DNA of 39,862 nt. Origin: Clostridia bacterium. GTDB taxonomy: Bacteria > Bacillota > Clostridia > Christensenellales > Borkfalkiaceae. Location of the stretch: NCBI GenBank assembly GCA_017466825.1, contig JAFTTJ010000010.1, positions 1-39,862 of the forward strand, in the 5' to 3' direction. A model generated the notes under the pieces. It was not told the origin of the DNA. It did not search any database and saw nothing but the letters and a program-made list of their open reading frames with translations. Positions 1-8,579 of this stretch are shown one piece after another (within the stretch, counting starts at the first letter, position 1; each line of letters opens with the position of its first letter). The position numbers and the translations under genes are program-made.

Positions 1-44
1 AAAACTTTTCTATCGGTTGCTCCTTTTCCCACAAAATCTTTTTT

Positions 45-170
45 CAAAATCTTTTGCGGGAGCCCTTTATGGCTCGCATTAAAGGATAAGACACGATAGA
101 CCTTTGTGGTCATCGGGGTTTAGACTTTAATGCAGTAACGCGCTTTTGCGAAGTTTATACGACTTTAAAC
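45..170 (+). repeat. Structured repeat element, copy 1 (array A)
   Basis: First of three tandem copies downstream of ftsY. The side hairpin (56-77) pairs GGAGCC with GGCTC. The long arm (76-133) begins and ends with the 9-bp pair GCATTAAAG / CTTTAATGC and closes on a CGAT-A-GACC / GGTCATCG tip with a bulged A. The small hairpin at 138-150 is CGC-type, and the 3' basal strand is at 151-170. The 5' basal strand has diverged, so this copy may be truncated or degenerate on its left side. Function unknown; no protein is encoded. Confidence 0.7.
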
Positions 171-173
171 TCG

Positions 174-299
174 TTTAAAGGTTTAGATGCGAGCAAAAGA
201 AGGCTCGCTTTTTGTTTGCGGACACAATAGACCTTGTTGGTCATTGGGGTCGAAAACTAAAAGCAGTAACGCACTTTTGCGAAGTAGATAAGCCTTTAA
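174..299 (+). repeat. Structured repeat element, copy 2 (array A)
   Basis: A complete copy. The 5' basal strand TTTAAAGGTTTAGATGC pairs with the 3' strand ending AAGCCTTTAA. The side hairpin is a perfect 6-bp GCGAGC / GCTCGC. The long arm (207-264) is an irregular stem of about 21 bp plus the tip, with the apical GACC-TTGTT-GGTC motif and bulged A. Here the tip-proximal pairs are CAAT / ATTG instead of CGAT / ATCG in copy 1, a compensatory change. A small CGC/GCG hairpin precedes the 3' basal strand. Confidence 0.82.
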
Positions 300-303
300 C
301 CCG

Positions 304-431
304 TTTAAAGGTTTAGATACGAGTACCGCTAGGCTCGCAAGGGGTTGACGGATGGGATAGACCTTGTTGGTCATCCCAGTCGGCAAGCACTTGCAGTAAA
401 CGACGCGGGGCGAAGTATATAAGGCTTTAAA
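304..431 (+). repeat. Structured repeat element, copy 3 (array A)
   Basis: A complete copy starting 130 bp after copy 2 and ending 2 bp before the ftsY stop codon (convergent). The basal strands are TTTAAAGGTTTAGATAC and GTATATAAGG. The long-arm tip is TGGGAT-A-GACC-TTGTT-GGTC-ATCCCA, a third version of the same paired positions. The small hairpin is CGC-GGG-GCG. Open reading frames across the array have no protein-like features. Confidence 0.82.
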
Positions 432-433
432 AT

Positions 434-1336
434 TTAGTCGCCGAGAATACCATCAATAAACGCATCTTTATCAAAACGTTCGATATCGTCAAGTTTTTCA
501 CCTGTGCCGACGAATGCCACGGGAACTTGCAATTCGTTACAAAGCGAAAGCACGAAACCGCCTTTTGCAGTACCGTCGAGTTTGGTTAATATAATGCCGT
601 CGATACCGACAGCGTCGTCAAAGACTTCGACTTGCGAAAGGGCGTTTTGCCCCGTTGTTGCGTCAAGCGCGATAAACTTGTAAAAATGCGCGGACGGGAA
701 TTCCCTTGCGACTACTCTTGACATCTTTTTGAGTTCTTCCATAAGGTTGGACTTGGTGTGAAGTCTGCCTGCGGTATCGATAATAAGCACGTCCGTGCCC
801 TTAGCCTTTACGGACGAAAGGGCGTCGAAAACGACTGCGGACGGATCGCTACCTTCCGAACTTTTAACTATCCTAACCTTTGCTCTTTCCGCCCAGACTT
901 CGAGTTGGTCGGCAGCGGCAGCGCGGAAAGTATCCGCCGCCGCAATAGTAACCGTCTTTTTATTGTCGGTAAAATAACGAGCCATTTTGCCGATAGACGT
1001 CGTTTTACCTACCCCGTTTACGCCGATAACCATAATTACGGCGGGGGTTTCCAAAACGAAATCGTCGGCTTGATCTAAGCAAAGTTTAAGTTCTTTTTTA
1101 AGTTCTTCGATAACGTAATCTTTATCTTTTGCCTTTTCGGCAATCATTCTATCTCTTAAATTTTCAACGATTTCGTCAGCGGTTGCAACCGAAATATCCG
1201 AAGAAATTAAAATATCTTCAAGGTCTTCGTAAAAGTCTTCGCCTATTTTATCCCTTGCAAAAAGGGTACGAAGTTTTTGCACTAAACCGTCTTTCGTCTT
1301 TTTAAGAGCGTCAAAAATTTTACTAAAAAATCCCAT
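434..1336 (-). CDS. ftsY: Signal recognition particle receptor FtsY
   Basis: SRP receptor GTPase of 300 residues. It docks the SRP-ribosome complex at the membrane for co-translational insertion. The helical N domain (about residues 1-90) is followed by the G domain: P-loop GVNGVGKTT at 105-113, then DTFRAAAADQL, DTAGR and TKLDG, all characteristic of SRP-type GTPases. The long acidic A domain of enterobacterial FtsY is absent, as is normal in Bacillota. Its ATG overlaps the smc stop by 1 bp (TAATG), so it is the last gene of the plsX-rnc-smc-ftsY block. No intrinsic terminator was found downstream; instead three copies of the structured repeat follow directly. Confidence 0.97.
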   Translation of the reverse strand: MGFFSKIFDALKKTKDGLVQKLRTLFARDKIGEDFYEDLEDILISSDISVATADEIVENLRDRMIAEKAKDKDYVIEELKKELKLCLDQADDFVLETPAVIMVIGVNGVGKTTSIGKMARYFTDNKKTVTIAAADTFRAAAADQLEVWAERAKVRIVKSSEGSDPSAVVFDALSSVKAKGTDVLIIDTAGRLHTKSNLMEELKKMSRVVAREFPSAHFYKFIALDATTGQNALSQVEVFDDAVGIDGIILTKLDGTAKGGFVLSLCNELQVPVAFVGTGEKLDDIERFDKDAFIDGILGD

Positions 1337-4300
1337 TATGCACCATAAGTATCCACAGCGTCGGCAAGTTTAACGGAAATAATCTTGGAAACGCCCTTTT
1401 CCTGCATGGTTACGCCGTAAAGAGAGTCGCCACGTTCCATAGTCACCTTTTTGTGGGTTATAACTATAAATTGAGTATCTTGCGAGAAGTTTTTAAGGTA
1501 ATTTGCAAACCTTTCTACGTTAGCGTCGTCAAGCGCCGCTTCGATTTCGTCGAGAACGACGAAAGGCATTGGGCGAAGTTTTAATATTGCAAAGAGAATT
1601 GCAATAGCCGTGAGCGCCATTTCGCCACCTGACAAAAGAGATATCTTTTGAAGTTTCTTTCCCGGCGGTTCGGCAACGATTTCAATGCCCTGTTCGAGCG
1701 GATCGTCCGTTTCGTTCTTTTCCAAAATAAGGTCGGCAGTACCGCCACCGAAAAGTTCTTTGAATATTCTCGTGAAGTTAGAGCGAATTTTAGCAAAGCC
1801 TTCGGCAAAGGTAACGCTCATTTCTTCGGTAAGTTTTTTGATAACGAGTAAAAGGTCTTCTTCCGCTTTGGTAAGGTCGTCCCTTTGCGTGGTCATATCT
1901 TGATAACGCGCGTCTAACTCGTCGAACTCTTCAATAGCGTTGTAGTTGATATTGCCAAGCGCGGAAATCTTCTTTTTAAGGGAAGCGATTTCGCTATTCG
2001 ACGTGATTATATCGTAATTATCGTCGCGAAGGGGAAGGGCGGATTCGTAGTCGATTTGATATTCGTCCCATACCCTTGCTTGCAAGTATTCGAGTTCGGT
2101 ATCGATACGGGCGAGCGCCGTTTCTTCTTTTGCCTTAGACTCTGCAAGTTTTGCAAGTTCGGCTTGAACCATATCACGCTTTAAGTTGTCTTGCTTAACT
2201 TCTTCGTTAAGTTCGACCTTTCTCGTAGCGATTCTATCTCTCTTCACCCTTACCGCGTCAAGGTATTCTTTTTCGGTATCGGTGAGCGAAACTTTTGCAA
2301 CTTCGTCTAAAAGTTTAGAAATTTCTACGTTGAGCGCGGTTATCTTTTGAGAGTTTTCGGCAACGAGATCTTCTTTTTCCTTTCTCTCAACCTTCATTCT
2401 CTCAACGTCTTCGGTAGCCGCTTTGATTTCACCGCGAAGGAATACGTTGCGCTCTTGAACTTTGTGAAGTTCGGCGGAAAGTTCGTCTCTCTTAGCGGTA
2501 TAGTCAACGAAATCGGCTTGATGCTTGTCGGCGTCGGAAGACGCTAACTCTCTCTTTTTCAAAAGTTCTTCGTTGCCTTCTTCAATAGCCGAATATTTCC
2601 TTTCGATTTCAGAAAGACGAAGGGCTATGAGCGAGTTGTCGTCCTTGCTCGCTTCGAGTTCTTTTTGAGTTTCGCTTATAGCAATTTCAAGGGCGGTAAT
2701 TTGCTCTTTTAAAATTGCAATTTGTTGCTTAGTCTCTTGGATTTCAGTCGCAACCTTTTCACTTTCGGCTTGTTGCTCGTCAATTTGCTTTAAAAATTGG
2801 GCTTTTCTCGCCGAAAGCTTATCCATTTCGGCATGCTTTTTAGCAAGTTCGTCTTCAATATCTTTAATCTTGGTGTCCATTGACAAAAGATTTGCGCCGT
2901 TGTGTCTTCTCGAACCGCCCGTCATAGTACCGGCGTTGGTTAAAATATCGCCGTCTAAAGTAGCGATTTTAAAAGCGAAACGGTACTTGTTTGCGATTTG
3001 AACGGCGTTGTCGATATTGTCAACGACGAGTGTATTGCCCAAAAGGAATTTGATAATATTGCTAAAATAATTATCGTAAGTTACGATTTCGTTTGCAAGA
3101 CCTATTACGCCTTTTTCGGAAAGGGCTTGCCTTATTTCGTAACTTTCCGGTCTTACTCTAACGCTGTTTATGGGTAAGAAAGTAGCCGAGCCCGATTCGG
3201 TTTTTCTCAAATAACTAATGAGATATTTAGCGTCTTCGGGGGTGTCGGTTACGATATGTTGAACGGCAACGCCAAGGCAAGACGTAATCGCCGCTTCGTA
3301 CTTTGATTCGGTTTTGATTATGTTTGAAACGAGCCCTTTTACTCTTTTGCCGACTTCGGGGTTGCGCTTGCTTTCAGTCATAATAAACTTGACGGGATAT
3401 TGATAGCCGTCGTAACTTTCTTTAAGGTTTTTGTAAACCTTAGCGTTTGCTTCCAAAGCCGAAATTTGAGAGTTTAAAGAATAAATCTTTCTTTCAATTT
3501 CACCAACGTAAGCCCTTGTGTCGGCAACGTCGGCTTCTCTATCTTTAAGGTCTTCCTTTAAATTGTTATGGCTCTTTTCTAAAGCGATAAGTTCGGCAGA
3601 CTTAATAGAATTTTCGGTCATTTGACCGCTCAACTTTTTGGTGAGCGATTCTATCCTAGCCAAAGACTCTATTTTGCGTTCGGAATAAACGGATTTTTCG
3701 GCCGAAAGCGAACCTATATTTTGCTTGATATCCGCAAGTGATTCAACGCTTGCTATTATCTCTTGGTGAGCGTTTTTAGCAAGTAAATCACCTTCGGTTA
3801 TTTTATCGGTCACTTTAATAAGCTCTTCGTTAAGCGCAAGAACTTTATCTTCAAGTTTTTCAATTTCCTTTTTGCAGTCGGCAGAATATTCACCCTTTTC
3901 GCGCACGCGCCTATCGAGTTCTTCAATTCTTCTTCTCGCTTCGGCGCTCTCGCCCGTAAGTCTATTTACGTCCGTACGAAGAGCGTTTACTTTTTCGTTG
4001 TAAACCTTTGCTTCGCCCGAGTGTCTTTCAAGAGCTCTCGTCTTTTCAATCAACTCTTCGTTGAGTTGGCTGATAAGTTCGTCCGCTTCACCTATTTCAC
4101 GTTGGTGTTGATTATACGCCTTTATCGCAAGGCTCAACTCTTCGTTTCTAAGCGCGGTTTGCTCTTCAATACCCTTGATACGCATTGCGATTTTATCCTT
4201 TGAACTAGCCGCGTTTTCGTGCTTGTAAAGGTATGCGTTTACTTCGTGGTATTTGAGTTGTTCACCGAGCGCGCGAGCCGCCCTAGTCTTTTCCGCCGCC

Positions 4301-4923
4301 TTTCTAAGCGGTTCTCTTTGACGCTCGAGTTCGGTGGTAATGTCTACGATACGGGTTATGTTATCTCTTACCCTATCGAGTTTACGCATGGTTTCAAGAC
4401 GTTGATTTTTGGTTTTAGCGATACCTACCGCTTCTTCAAAAATCGTCCTTCTGTCTTCGGGTTTAGACGAAAGAATTTCCGCAACTTTACCCTGACCGAT
4501 AACCGTATACCCTCCCTTACTTACACCGCATTCGTGAAGATTGTCTACGATATCACGAAGTTTAGAACGTTTTTTGTTGATGAAATACTCACTCTCGCCC
4601 GAGCGGAATAACTTTCTGGTGAAGATTACTTCGTCGTACTCAAGGTTTTTGAAAATCTTTTCGGTGTTATCGAAGATTAGCGAAACTTCGCAGTAAGAAA
4701 GGGACTTTCTGTTTTGAGTTCCGCTAAAAATTACGTCCTGCATGGACGAGCCACGGAGATTTTTTGCCGACTGCTCTCCGAGCACCCATCTGATTGCGTC
4801 GGAAACGTTACTCTTTCCGCAACCGTTAGGACCTACGATACACGTAACGCCGTTTTCAAATTGTATTTCCTGCCTATCAGCGAAAGATTTAAAGCCGATA
4901 AGTTCAATTTTCTTGAAATTCAC
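1336..4923 (-). CDS. smc: Chromosome partition protein Smc
   Basis: Condensin ATPase of 1195 residues, the usual bacterial Smc length, which acts with ScpA/ScpB (not in this window) to compact and segregate the chromosome. The N-terminal Walker A GPNGCGKSN lies at 31-39. Two long coiled-coil arms flank a hinge around residues 510-670 (GYQYPVKFIM to TMTGGSRR). The C-terminal lobe has the ABC signature LLSGGEMALTA and Walker B FVVLDEIEAALDD. The start is a GTG that overlaps the rnc stop as GTGA; the ribosome-binding site lies inside the 3' end of rnc, suggesting translational coupling. Confidence 0.97.
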   Translation of the reverse strand: MNFKKIELIGFKSFADRQEIQFENGVTCIVGPNGCGKSNVSDAIRWVLGEQSAKNLRGSSMQDVIFSGTQNRKSLSYCEVSLIFDNTEKIFKNLEYDEVIFTRKLFRSGESEYFINKKRSKLRDIVDNLHECGVSKGGYTVIGQGKVAEILSSKPEDRRTIFEEAVGIAKTKNQRLETMRKLDRVRDNITRIVDITTELERQREPLRKAAEKTRAARALGEQLKYHEVNAYLYKHENAASSKDKIAMRIKGIEEQTALRNEELSLAIKAYNQHQREIGEADELISQLNEELIEKTRALERHSGEAKVYNEKVNALRTDVNRLTGESAEARRRIEELDRRVREKGEYSADCKKEIEKLEDKVLALNEELIKVTDKITEGDLLAKNAHQEIIASVESLADIKQNIGSLSAEKSVYSERKIESLARIESLTKKLSGQMTENSIKSAELIALEKSHNNLKEDLKDREADVADTRAYVGEIERKIYSLNSQISALEANAKVYKNLKESYDGYQYPVKFIMTESKRNPEVGKRVKGLVSNIIKTESKYEAAITSCLGVAVQHIVTDTPEDAKYLISYLRKTESGSATFLPINSVRVRPESYEIRQALSEKGVIGLANEIVTYDNYFSNIIKFLLGNTLVVDNIDNAVQIANKYRFAFKIATLDGDILTNAGTMTGGSRRHNGANLLSMDTKIKDIEDELAKKHAEMDKLSARKAQFLKQIDEQQAESEKVATEIQETKQQIAILKEQITALEIAISETQKELEASKDDNSLIALRLSEIERKYSAIEEGNEELLKKRELASSDADKHQADFVDYTAKRDELSAELHKVQERNVFLRGEIKAATEDVERMKVERKEKEDLVAENSQKITALNVEISKLLDEVAKVSLTDTEKEYLDAVRVKRDRIATRKVELNEEVKQDNLKRDMVQAELAKLAESKAKEETALARIDTELEYLQARVWDEYQIDYESALPLRDDNYDIITSNSEIASLKKKISALGNINYNAIEEFDELDARYQDMTTQRDDLTKAEEDLLLVIKKLTEEMSVTFAEGFAKIRSNFTRIFKELFGGGTADLILEKNETDDPLEQGIEIVAEPPGKKLQKISLLSGGEMALTAIAILFAILKLRPMPFVVLDEIEAALDDANVERFANYLKNFSQDTQFIVITHKKVTMERGDSLYGVTMQEKGVSKIISVKLADAVDTYGA

Positions 4924-5768
4924 TTTACGTTTCTCCTTTTTCCTTTATGCGCTATCGCCCCGTTTTGCGCGCCTGCTTTCGGCTTATTTTTAGCCTTTGG
5001 CGGATTGCTCTTTGCCTGTTTTTTAGGCGTTGGGGGCGTTTTTTGTTTTATTGTCGTAGTTTCTTGTCTTGAAAGAATTTCAAGCGCTAGTCTTGCCGAT
5101 TCCTTTTCGGCGTCCGACTTTTTTCTGCCTTTTGCCGTAGCCAACTCTCTTCCGTCTACGGTAACCGCTATCGTAAAGGTCGGATCGTGGTCGGGCCCCG
5201 TCCTTTTCTTCACCGAATACAAGAGAGTGCCTAGTTTATTTTTTTGCACGTACTCTTGCAACTTGCCTTTATAGTCGGACGGTCTGCACGTTTCGGGCTT
5301 TTTGCTATTACACACTTTAATCGGAATTTTGGCAAACAAAAATCTCTTTACGAATTTTTTTGCTTCTTCTAAACCGCCGTCTAAATAAATGCCCGCTACG
5401 ATGGCTTCAAAAAGATTTTCCCTAGCCGCGCGGTGATGCTCGAAACCGTTTTTCCTTTCGCCTTCGCCAAACATTAAAAATTCGTCTAGCCCACTCTTTT
5501 CAATCGCCCTAGAAAGGGGCTCGCCCGAAACGAGTTGCTGTTTATAATCGGTCAAAAGCCCTTCGTCCGCTTGGGGGTACTTTTCCATTAAATATTCGGC
5601 GGTAATAAATCCCAAAATCGAGTCGCCAAAATACTCTAAACGCTCGTTATTTTTGACTCCGCCGTGCTCGTGCGCGTAAGAAGAGTGGGTAAAACAAAGC
5701 CTTAAAAGGGTTTTGTCTTTAAAGGAATACCCCAACTTTTCTTCGCATTCGTGTAGATAAAAAATCAT
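4920..5768 (-). CDS. rnc: Ribonuclease III
   Basis: Double-strand-specific endoribonuclease of 282 residues for rRNA and mRNA processing. The RNase III signature NERLEYFGDSILG sits at 41-53 (catalytic Asp49) and the second acidic cluster LFEAIVAG at 119-126 (Glu121). A double-stranded RNA-binding domain spans about 162-232. Residues 233-282 are an additional Lys/Pro-rich basic tail (PPTPKKQAK, KAKNKPKAG, KGKRRNVK), longer than in the usual enzyme of about 230 residues; it may add RNA affinity (inference). ATG overlaps the plsX stop as ATGA. The acpP gene often found between plsX and rnc in Bacillota is missing here. Confidence 0.96.
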   Translation of the reverse strand: MIFYLHECEEKLGYSFKDKTLLRLCFTHSSYAHEHGGVKNNERLEYFGDSILGFITAEYLMEKYPQADEGLLTDYKQQLVSGEPLSRAIEKSGLDEFLMFGEGERKNGFEHHRAARENLFEAIVAGIYLDGGLEEAKKFVKRFLFAKIPIKVCNSKKPETCRPSDYKGKLQEYVQKNKLGTLLYSVKKRTGPDHDPTFTIAVTVDGRELATAKGRKKSDAEKESARLALEILSRQETTTIKQKTPPTPKKQAKSNPPKAKNKPKAGAQNGAIAHKGKRRNVK

Positions 5769-6778
5769 TTTTCACCGCCGAGTGCGGAAAGGGCTTCTGC
5801 AATCTTTCCGCTGATGTTGAGCGAAGAGTTGTTATAGGCTTGCAAAACTGCGTTTTTAAAGGCTTCCGCCTTGGACGAACCGTGCGCTTTAACGACGGTC
5901 TTTTCCATACCGAGAAGAACTGCTCCGCCCTTTTTGTTATAGTCGATTTTGTTTTTAAGGTCTGCAAAGCATTTTTTCATAAACAAATAGCCAATCTTTG
6001 CGCTAAACGACGAACTAATGCCCGCTTTTAAATAGGATAAAATAACCTTGGTTGCGCCTTCGGTTGACTTTAAGGCTACGTTACCGCTAAAACCGTCGGC
6101 AACGACTACGTCGTAATCGCCCGAAAGAATATCTCTCGCTTCCATATTTCCTACGAAATTTATACTCTTTTCCTGTTGTAAAAGTTTAAAGGTTTCCAAG
6201 GTGAGAGCGCAACCCTTTTCGTCTTCCGTACCGTTTGACAAAAGGGCTACTCTCGGATTTTTAACGCCGAGAACTTCTCTCATATACACGCTACCCATAA
6301 CGGCGAACTGAACGAGCCAATTAGGCTTGCAGTCTACGTTTGCACCGCAGTCAAGAAGCATAGTTTGACCGTCCGCAAGGTTGGGAAGAAGGGGAGCAAG
6401 GGCGGGGCGAATTACCCCCTTTATTCTCTTTGACAAAATTACCGACGCCGTTAGCACCGCGCCCGTAGACCCTGCCGAAACGAAAGCCTTTGCGTTTTCG
6501 TCTTCCTTTAATATTTTAACCGCTCTCACTATCGAAGAGTCCTTTTTAACTCTAATCGCTTCGGTGGGTGATTCTTCACAAGTTATTACTTCGGTTGCGT
6601 TTTCAACGGTAACTCTCGCTACGTCGTAAGTTTCGTTTTGCAAAATTGCGTTTATCCCGTCCTGCTTGCCGACGAGCACTATATCGAAACCTTCTCTTTC
6701 GTTTATTGCGGCGATTGCGCCTTTTACAATTTCAGCAGGCGAATGATCTCCGCCGTATGCGTCGATAATAATCTTCAT
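5765..6778 (-). CDS. plsX: Phosphate acyltransferase PlsX
   Basis: A 337-residue PlsX that makes acyl-phosphate from acyl-ACP, the first step toward phosphatidic acid with PlsY and PlsC. The N-terminus MKIIIDAYGGDHSPAEIVKG is the typical nucleotide-fold start (DAxGGDxxP), followed by ALLSNGTEDEKG and ADGFSGNVALKSTEG, which are family hallmarks. It overlaps rnc by 4 bp. Upstream, a 19-bp unit carrying the ribosome-binding site AAGGATAG is duplicated in tandem (6777-6814). Confidence 0.95.
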   Translation of the reverse strand: MKIIIDAYGGDHSPAEIVKGAIAAINEREGFDIVLVGKQDGINAILQNETYDVARVTVENATEVITCEESPTEAIRVKKDSSIVRAVKILKEDENAKAFVSAGSTGAVLTASVILSKRIKGVIRPALAPLLPNLADGQTMLLDCGANVDCKPNWLVQFAVMGSVYMREVLGVKNPRVALLSNGTEDEKGCALTLETFKLLQQEKSINFVGNMEARDILSGDYDVVVADGFSGNVALKSTEGATKVILSYLKAGISSSFSAKIGYLFMKKCFADLKNKIDYNKKGGAVLLGMEKTVVKAHGSSKAEAFKNAVLQAYNNSSLNISGKIAEALSALGGEK

Positions 6779-6814
6779 AATTTCTATCCTTCAATATAAT
6801 TTCTATCCTTCAAC
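6777..6814 (-). repeat. Tandem duplication of the plsX ribosome-binding site
   Basis: Two adjacent 19-bp units on the plus strand, ATAATTTCTATCCTTCAAT (6777-6795) and the same with a final C (6796-6814). On the coding strand each contains TTGAAGGATAG, so plsX has two equivalent Shine-Dalgarno sequences, only the nearer one being at a usable distance from the ATG. Simple slippage or recombination duplication is the likely origin. Confidence 0.85.
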
Positions 6815-6841
6815 ATTTAGCGTTTTACGAATTTTAGCAAA

Positions 6842-8239
6842 TTAGTACAATAAGTTGTCCACCGTTCTCGGGAAGGGAATTACGTCCCTAATGTTTGAAA
6901 TGCCCGTAAGGTACATAATCATACGCTCGAAGCCAAGACCGAATCCCGCGTGGGTTGCGCCACCGAATTTACGAAGATTTAAGTACCAGTCGTAATCTTC
7001 GGGCTTTAAGCCGAGTTCCGCCATGCGCGCAAGCAATACGTCTTCACGGTCTTCTCTTTGGCTACCGCCGATAAGTTCGCCTACGCCGGGAACTAAAAGG
7101 TCTGCTGCCGCAACCGTCTTTCCGTCGTCGTTTAAGCGCATGTAAAACGCCTTGATTTCCTTAGGATAATCGGTTAAAAATACAGGTTTTTTATAAATTT
7201 GTTCGGTTATAAACCTTTCGTGCTCGCTCTGCAAGTCGCAACCCCAGAATACGGGATATTCAAACTTGTCTTTATGTGGCTCTAAAAGTTTAATCGCTTC
7301 GGTGTAGGAAAGCCTTACGAACTCGTTATCCCTAACGTTGCAAAGTCTTTCTAAAAGCCCTTTATCTACGAAATTGTTGAAAAATTCGAGTTCGCTTTTA
7401 CAAGTCGTCATAACGTGATTGATTACGTATTTAACCATATCTTCGGCAACGTCCATATCGTCGGCAAGGTCGGCAAACGCCATTTCAGGCTCAATCATCC
7501 AAAACTCTGCGGCGTGGCGAGCGGTGTTAGATCTTTCCGCTCTAAACGTAGGACCAAACGTGTAGATGTTACCGAAAGCCATAGCGTACGCTTCGCCCGA
7601 AAGTTGTCCCGAAACGGTAAGGCTTGCGGGCTTGCCGAAAAAGTCTTGCTTAAAGTCGACTTTGCCGTCTTCTGTCTTGGGGGTGTCGCCGAGCGGAAGA
7701 GTCGTTACTTGGAACATTGCGCCCGCGCCTTCACAGTCGCTACCCGTTATGAGCGGAGTATGAACGTAAACGAAACCCCTTTCGTTAAAGAATTTATGTA
7801 TAGCGAAAGCCGCTTCGCTTCTAACGCGGAAAACTGCGCTAAAAGTATTCGTCCTAGGACGAAGGTAAGCGATTTCTCTCAAATACTCGAAAGAGTGGCG
7901 CTTTTTCTGCAAGGGATAGTCGGGAGTGGAAGCCCCTTCGACTTCGACTTTTTCCGCCTTTATTTCAAAGGGTTGCTTAGCGTTTGGCGTAAGCACGAGC
8001 GTGCCTTCAACGATAAGCGAACAACCTACGTTTTGGCGAGCGATTTCGTCGTAATTATCTATTTTTTCTCTCTCAAAAACCACTTGGACGTTTTTGAAAC
8101 AACTGCCGTCGTTGAGTTCGATAAAGCCAAAGGCTTTAGAATCTCTTATCGTCCTTGCCCAACCCATTACGGTAACGTGCTTGTCGGCAAAACTTTCCGC
8201 CGACGAATAAATGTCTTTTAAAAGAATGCGTTTTTTCAT
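6842..8239 (-). CDS. asnS: Asparaginyl-tRNA synthetase
   Basis: Class IIb aminoacyl-tRNA synthetase of 465 residues charging tRNA-Asn. The N-terminal OB-fold anticodon-binding domain contains [18 protein letters not shown]. The catalytic core has motif 2 around [20 protein letters not shown] and motif 3 [20 protein letters not shown], with the C-terminus [12 protein letters not shown] typical of AsnRS rather than AspRS. It lies 63 bp upstream of plsX and may be co-transcribed with it. The short leader shows no T-box sequence, unlike thrS. Confidence 0.97.
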   Translation of the reverse strand: MKKRILLKDIYSSAESFADKHVTVMGWARTIRDSKAFGFIELNDGSCFKNVQVVFEREKIDNYDEIARQNVGCSLIVEGTLVLTPNAKQPFEIKAEKVEVEGASTPDYPLQKKRHSFEYLREIAYLRPRTNTFSAVFRVRSEAAFAIHKFFNERGFVYVHTPLITGSDCEGAGAMFQVTTLPLGDTPKTEDGKVDFKQDFFGKPASLTVSGQLSGEAYAMAFGNIYTFGPTFRAERSNTARHAAEFWMIEPEMAFADLADDMDVAEDMVKYVINHVMTTCKSELEFFNNFVDKGLLERLCNVRDNEFVRLSYTEAIKLLEPHKDKFEYPVFWGCDLQSEHERFITEQIYKKPVFLTDYPKEIKAFYMRLNDDGKTVAAADLLVPGVGELIGGSQREDREDVLLARMAELGLKPEDYDWYLNLRKFGGATHAGFGLGFERMIMYLTGISNIRDVIPFPRTVDNLLY

Positions 8240-8268
8240 ATAAGTATACCTACTTTTTAAAATATGTT

Positions 8269-8297
8269 ATTATAATAATAACATAAACCACCGTAAA
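8269..8297 (-). promoter_or_regulatory. Probable asnS promoter
   Basis: On the minus strand, TTTACG (8292-8297) and TATAAT (8269-8274) are 17 bp apart and 30 bp upstream of asnS. The -10 box sits within the perfect dyad GTTATTATTATAATAAC, which might be an operator but could simply reflect AT-rich sequence. Confidence 0.5.
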
Positions 8298-8313
8298 AAG
8301 CAAGAAAAACAAA

Positions 8314-8345
8314 AGCCCTTTGGCGGAAAAATACGCCGAAGGGCT
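8314..8345 (-). terminator. Bidirectional terminator downstream of the 39-residue ORF
   Basis: The inverted repeat AGCCCTTTGGCG / CGCCGAAGGGCT is followed by TTTTG and TTTTTC on the minus strand and by CGTTTTTT on the plus strand. It would end the minus-strand unit containing the small ORF just before the asnS promoter. Confidence 0.8.
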
Positions 8346-8389
8346 CGTTTTTTAAGGTTTTTTTGGATAGGTCGTAACCGATATTGGTT

Positions 8390-8509
8390 TTAATCGGGTT
8401 TTTTAGGTTTTAAGGGCTTTATCGGCGTTTCGTCTTTTAGCGCCATCAAGTAATTTGCATAGTCTTCTTCCGTCATTTTTCTCACGGGGTGTTTTTTCTT
8501 TTTGCTCAT
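8390..8509 (-). CDS. Small basic hypothetical protein (39 aa)
   Basis: A short ORF starting with ATG and encoding MSKKKKHPVRKMTEED, then a middle segment, ending PIKPLKPKKPD. It has a very good Shine-Dalgarno site (AAAAGGAG, 7 nt before the ATG) and is followed by a terminator, which together argue it is translated. The product is highly Lys-rich at both ends with a short acidic/aromatic centre (EEDYANYLMALKDE). Function unknown. It lies 70 bp downstream of the QueG-like gene and may have its own promoter. Confidence 0.6.
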   Translation of the reverse strand: MSKKKKHPVRKMTEEDYANYLMALKDETPIKPLKPKKPD

Positions 8510-8579
8510 AAAAAATCTCCTTTTTGCATTGCCGATAAAGTCGGTCGATTAAATTATGCCACAAAAGGAGATTACCTAT

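Noticed and set aside
183-386. Reading frame across array A (67 residues, minus)
   Set aside because: It lies wholly in the repeats, has no ribosome-binding site, and its sequence only reflects the structured RNA.
1-433. CRISPR array
   Set aside because: The units are about 130 bp, the variable part is self-complementary within each unit rather than foreign, and no cas gene is in the window.
4021-5274. Long plus-strand ORFs opposite smc and rnc
   Set aside because: Antisense frames caused by the codon pattern of the real minus-strand genes, with no ribosome-binding sites or domains.
7415-8221. 268-residue plus-strand ORF opposite asnS
   Set aside because: Entirely antisense to a canonical asnS; composition (Arg/Phe/Ser-rich) is that of a shadow frame.
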